Source: Amaranthus tricolor (lineage: Eukaryota; Streptophyta; Magnoliopsida; Caryophyllales; Amaranthaceae). Taken from it: 64,000 nt of DNA. The notes below the pieces were generated by a model. That model had not been told where the DNA came from and made no database searches. It was given only the letters and a program-made list of their open reading frames with translations. Location of the stretch: NCBI RefSeq assembly GCF_026212465.1, contig NC_080051.1, positions 17,313,062 through 17,377,061 of the forward strand, read 5' to 3'. Position 1 is the first letter of the stretch. Each line of letters starts with the position of its first letter. Shown piece by piece: positions 60,734-64,000 of this stretch. Made by a program: the position numbers and the translations under genes.

Positions 60734-61259
60734 TAAATTGTAATTAGTATAGATTTATTAGGACTTTAATGTATATTGTTATATATAAATATGTACGTAC
60801 ATAATATTATATTATATATACGATCGAGAGTTTAATATTACAAAGAGATTATTGGTGATTATTTGTGATTATCATTGGATTATTATTGGATTAATCATTG
60901 TTATTACATTGTACATTATTATTGAATTATTATTAGAATAAAACGAAAAAAGAAAAAAAATAGCTATTTGCTGCAGTCAGTCACCAAAACCGCAGCAAAT
61001 AAGTGCCATTATTTGCTGCGGTTTTGGGGGCTGACCGCAGAAAATAATGCCACTTATTTGCTGCGGTTTTGGGGGCTGACCGCAGCAAATAAAGCCCTTT
61101 TTTGCTGCGGATTTAAACCGCAGCATTTAAAATAGACCATTTGCTGCTATCACTATTATTTGGGGCCAAAACCGCAGCAAATAATGGCCAAAAAACCGCA
61201 GCAAATGAGGTTTTTTCTACTAGTGTTGCAACAATGACAACTCCCCAAACGCTCTAATG

Positions 61260-61495
61260 TTATGTTTGGGAACAAGTATTTCATTTCAAATTGTAGATTT
61301 CAATTATGAAATCATAAATGAAGAATTTGAGAATGACAAGATGTAACTATCCTCAAATTCTCAATTTTCACTAATTTTAATACAATGGTGGAATTGATAC
61401 AAATCCAAATTTGGTTTTTTATTTTTAATTTGCCAAACACTAAATTAATTCATATATAGATTTCTAAGTGAAATCATTAAACCAAAACATAGCAT
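61260..61495 (+). mobile_element. MITE copy B, related to 595-832
   Basis: TATGTTTGGGAACAAGTATTTCATTTCAAATTG...GAATTTGAGAATGACAAGATG, ending GTGAAATCATTAAACCAAAACATAGC. The ends are imperfect inverted repeats. It lies in opposite orientation to copy A. Confidence 0.7.
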
Positions 61496-62246
61496 AAAGT
61501 GTTTGTCAAATGAGAAAGTGCTTGGACCCTTAATTCTTAAGTAACAATAGGAAGTGTTGAAGAAAGGTTAAAAATAGAGTATATAAAAGAACAGTAAAAA
61601 GATTGAAGTTTTAATGAACAAAGCTCACTCACGATACATAAATGGTGTCTTACACCTCCCCTCAAATGAAATTGTATTTCATTAACTAATCAATATTACA
61701 TTAATGAAATACCACTCACAATGCTTGATCATATGCTATCAAGCTTAAAGTTTGCACCTTTAATGGTGCTCACTAATCTAATAAAAGAGAGCATTCTAGG
61801 ACTCTCAAACCTAATTATGCAGAAATTTAAATACTACAGATACAAGTTGATATTTATAGGGTCTCCTTTATGAATAGCAATGGACACCTTACTTGAATAA
61901 ACCACGAATTGGAAAACACTGTAAAGAAGATTAGTTTGCAACGGTAAACGTCACTCGGAAATCTTGATATAGATTGAAGGTGACTACAAGCTTCCTATTG
62001 TGATATGTCCTCCATAAAAATACTTGGGTTATAACAATAGAAATTCACAATGAGATACAAACAATTTCTCTAACCGATTAGTGCAAACCGATTGAACTAA
62101 ATGATTATGTGTTTATGAGAATCTAAAATCAGGAAACTATAAAAGAGTTTAATCTTCATGCACCCACTCTTATTTATAATATAATGTGGCATAAATCCAC
62201 CCAAACCCATTCATCAATAATAACTGATGATTATCAGTTAATCATG
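61496..62246. other. LTR-like or intergenic DNA, no gene recognised
   Basis: CTCACTCACGATACATAAATGG...TACACCTCCCCTC and similar wording suggest an old retroelement, but no termini or domains are visible. Confidence 0.3.
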
Positions 62247-62807
62247 CACTACAAGAAAACAATGCATTTTGTGACGCTTTATTTTACATATCGTGACGCT
62301 TATTTTACATATCGTGACGCTATAAAGCGACGCAATATAGCTCAGTGACAAAAAAGTGTCGGTATATTCAATGTCGCTATTCACCGACACTTCAAAAAGC
62401 GTCACAATTTTCACCAATTACGACGCCTTGTAATGTCACTTTTTGTTTCCTTTTGCGACGCTTTGAGTGTCAAAATTCACATTTGCGACGCTTTTCAATC
62501 ACTATTAGTCATTTTGCGCCAATTTTGTTTTGTCAAAGTACCATTTTACGACACTTTTAAATGTCGTTATTTGTCAATTAGCGACACTTATAGTGGCGCT
62601 ATTTATTGTCTTTACGAGACACATTAAAGCGTCCACATTTGTCTTTTTACGACGCTATATGACGTCATTTTTTGTCTTCTTACGACGCTTATAAGCGTCG
62701 CTATAAGCGCTTGTATCATTTTTTGCAATCATAATTCAATCACTATTTCTATTAAAAACTAAAATAATTTAAACATCAAGAGAATATATTAAAATTTTCT
62801 TGTAGTG
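62247..62807. mobile_element. Small non-autonomous CACTA element (561 bp) with ATG target duplication
   Basis: CACTACAAGAAAA at the left and TTTTCTTGTAGTG at the right are perfect 13-bp inverted termini. ATG flanks both sides (62244-62246, 62808-62810). The interior is packed with GCGACGCTT / AAGCGTCGC and GTGTCGCTA-type motifs in both orientations. The frames at 62345-62627 are chance. Confidence 0.93.
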
Positions 62808-62810
62808 ATG

Positions 62811-64000
62811 ACGTAAAGCATTCATTTATAACAACACAATATTCCATTAAACAAATTTTCAGTCCACGAGCAGATGCTGTATTTTGAGTTGCTCGAATGA
62901 GCATAATATATGCTCGAACAAGCACATGGCAAAATCACTTTCAGAGATCTGACGTGAAAATCTCTAAGTACTTGAACGACCACATAAGGTGCTCAAACGA
63001 GCACTACTATGCTCGAACGAGCATGACCTTGCTTGATTGAGCATGATGGTCGAGCCTCATGGTTTTGGTTTCGTTGTTACATTCTTATTTAATATTTAGT
63101 TTAAGCATTTTGGATATTGGCCTACATGCTCTAAATACTTAACATATATATTTTCCCTATATATTAGCCTTCTCCCTCTTGCATTTCAATTTAGTTTAGT
63201 GCGCTTATATAGCGCCAAACAAATAGAATAGTTGTAGGACAAAGTAGACAACTTGCCCCAAGTATCGACCAAAATAGAAAAGTCGTTTTTGGCTCTGTAT
63301 CAAGGTGCTGGAACGAGCACTTAATCATTTCCGTATATTCAATGTTAGTTACAGTGGCGTGGCTTGTTCAAGGCATTTGGTAATAGAAATCTTACAATAA
63401 ATTAAATGAGCTAGTACAAATCTTTCTCAAGAATACAAAATCAAGGCATAAGTTTCTATTGAAATGAAAACAATGTTTTGAGGAAAAATTTAGAATTTTA
63501 AGGAAGAAGATGACAATGTACAAGATTACCCATCTTAATCTATTTATAATAGAGCAACAAGTAAGAGACTAATTAGCTTGAGAGGAATTGGCGTGGCTCC
63601 CTACTTGTTGCTTCAAATTTCTTGCTATGAATAAATAAAAACGAGCCCTCACCATGCTCAAACAAGCAGCCTTGAATTGGACTCGCTGCCTGCTGCCTGT
63701 GACCTTGCTCAAACGAGCCTTCTGGTGCTCGAACGAGTAGGCATCTCCTGCTACATTCAGACTCATTTTTCCTTGTTGCTTTGATCAAGCACTAACCCTT
63801 CCATGCCTTGCCTCGTTCAAGGCAAGGTCTTGCCCTCTTAGTGAAGCCTCATTTGCTTCACATTTAACACCTCATGAACCGTTCCAAACCTCAAGTCACT
63901 CACGCTCGACACATCCTTATTGTTTTTCTCCAAAGTACAAACTAAGGCATGTTCGATTAAGTGGCTAAAGTCATGAGTTTTGGCACTTGTATTAACAATG
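62811..64000 (-). repeat. LTR-like region with recurring GCTCGAACGAGC quasi-palindromes
   Basis: TGCTCGAACGAGCA and variants (GCTCGAATGAGCA, GCTCGAACAAGCAC, GCTCAAACGAGCAC, GCTGGAACGAGCAC, GCTCAAACAAGCAG, GCTCAAACGAGCC, GCTCGAACGAGTAG) occur about a dozen times between 62890 and 63820. The ACCCATCTTAATCTATTTATAATAG stretch at 63530-63552, reversed, could be an LTR promoter. No coding domain is seen up to the window edge. The arginine-rich frames at 63569-63788 are probably chance. Confidence 0.4.

Larger units (their letters stand above)
59084..61225 (+). mobile_element. CACTA (En/Spm) element with TTG target duplication
   Basis: Termini CACTAGTGGAAAAAA (59084) and TTTTTTCTACTAGTG (ending 61225) are inverted repeats. 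TTG flanks both sides (59081-59083, 61226-61228), the 3-bp duplication of CACTA elements. Subterminal regions are full of TTTGCTGCGGTTTT and its complement AACCGCAGCAAAT, about 11 copies at each end, mostly in head-to-head pairs. The 2142-bp interior contains a 170-bp tandem array (59590-60421) and the last two exons of an Ulp1-like protease (60430-60733), but no transposase, so it is a deletion derivative. Confidence 0.93.

Noticed and set aside
63569..63788. Arginine-rich 65- and 71-codon minus frames as genes
   Set aside because: Two overlapping frames cover the same GCTCGAACGAGC-rich repeat, with no domain and no gene-like context.

Overview
The window is nuclear DNA from a flowering plant. 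Both intact genes are land-plant families with plant-style leaders and GT-AG introns. The rest is very AT-rich and packed with plant transposons: Stowaway MITEs, hAT, CACTA, Mutator-like foldbacks, Ty1/copia remnants and a 5S-related Cassandra element. It is most likely a core eudicot. The mix of GGAGGGAGTA Stowaways and the GTGAGACCGTCTCA repeat would fit Caryophyllales/Amaranthaceae, but that is only an impression.

Only two genes look intact. At 959-2254 (+) lies an intronless fasciclin-like arabinogalactan protein of the FLA4/SOS5 type. At 48802-52023 (+) lies a four-exon protein phosphatase 2C of the POLTERGEIST-LIKE 4/5 type, with exons 48802-50433, 50932-51045, 51542-51806 and 51908-52023 (708 codons). 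One cellular-gene relic is visible: two exons of a nicotinamide-nucleotide adenylyltransferase (10295-9848, minus) with no upstream exon in the window and an LTR next to the downstream side.

Layout. 0.5-2.3 kb: MITE, leader and FLA4. 3.9-8.7 kb: a 1.44 kb nested foldback element with a 9-bp target duplication, a Stowaway, a TA array and a small LTR element with both LTRs. 9.2-10.3 kb: copia LTR and NMNAT relic. 11.6-16.5 kb: diverged duplications and a large low-complexity repeat that may be an LTR. 17.4-18.1 kb: a complete Cassandra. 18.8-21.2 kb: copia gag-PR-INT remnant with its 5' LTR (minus). 26.6-29.7 kb: a hAT element with 8-bp target duplication and a decayed transposase. 33.0-34.8 kb: an inverted repeat enclosing 0.8 kb of (TA)n. 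36.2-37.8 kb: a minisatellite. 38.3-39.5 kb: a non-autonomous relative of the hAT. 40-48.4 kb: a run of Stowaways up to the PP2C promoter. 53.0-57.4 kb: a decayed copia with nested insertions. 59.1-61.2 kb: a CACTA element carrying an Ulp1 protease tail and a 170-bp tandem array. 62.2-62.8 kb: a second, small CACTA. 62.9-63.8 kb: LTR-like DNA with a recurring GCTCGAACGAGC motif.

The two intact genes act in unrelated processes (cell-wall/apoplast signalling and phosphatase control of receptor or meristem signalling) and I see no functional link. Repeat boundaries given as exact rest on visible target-site duplications; others are approximate.
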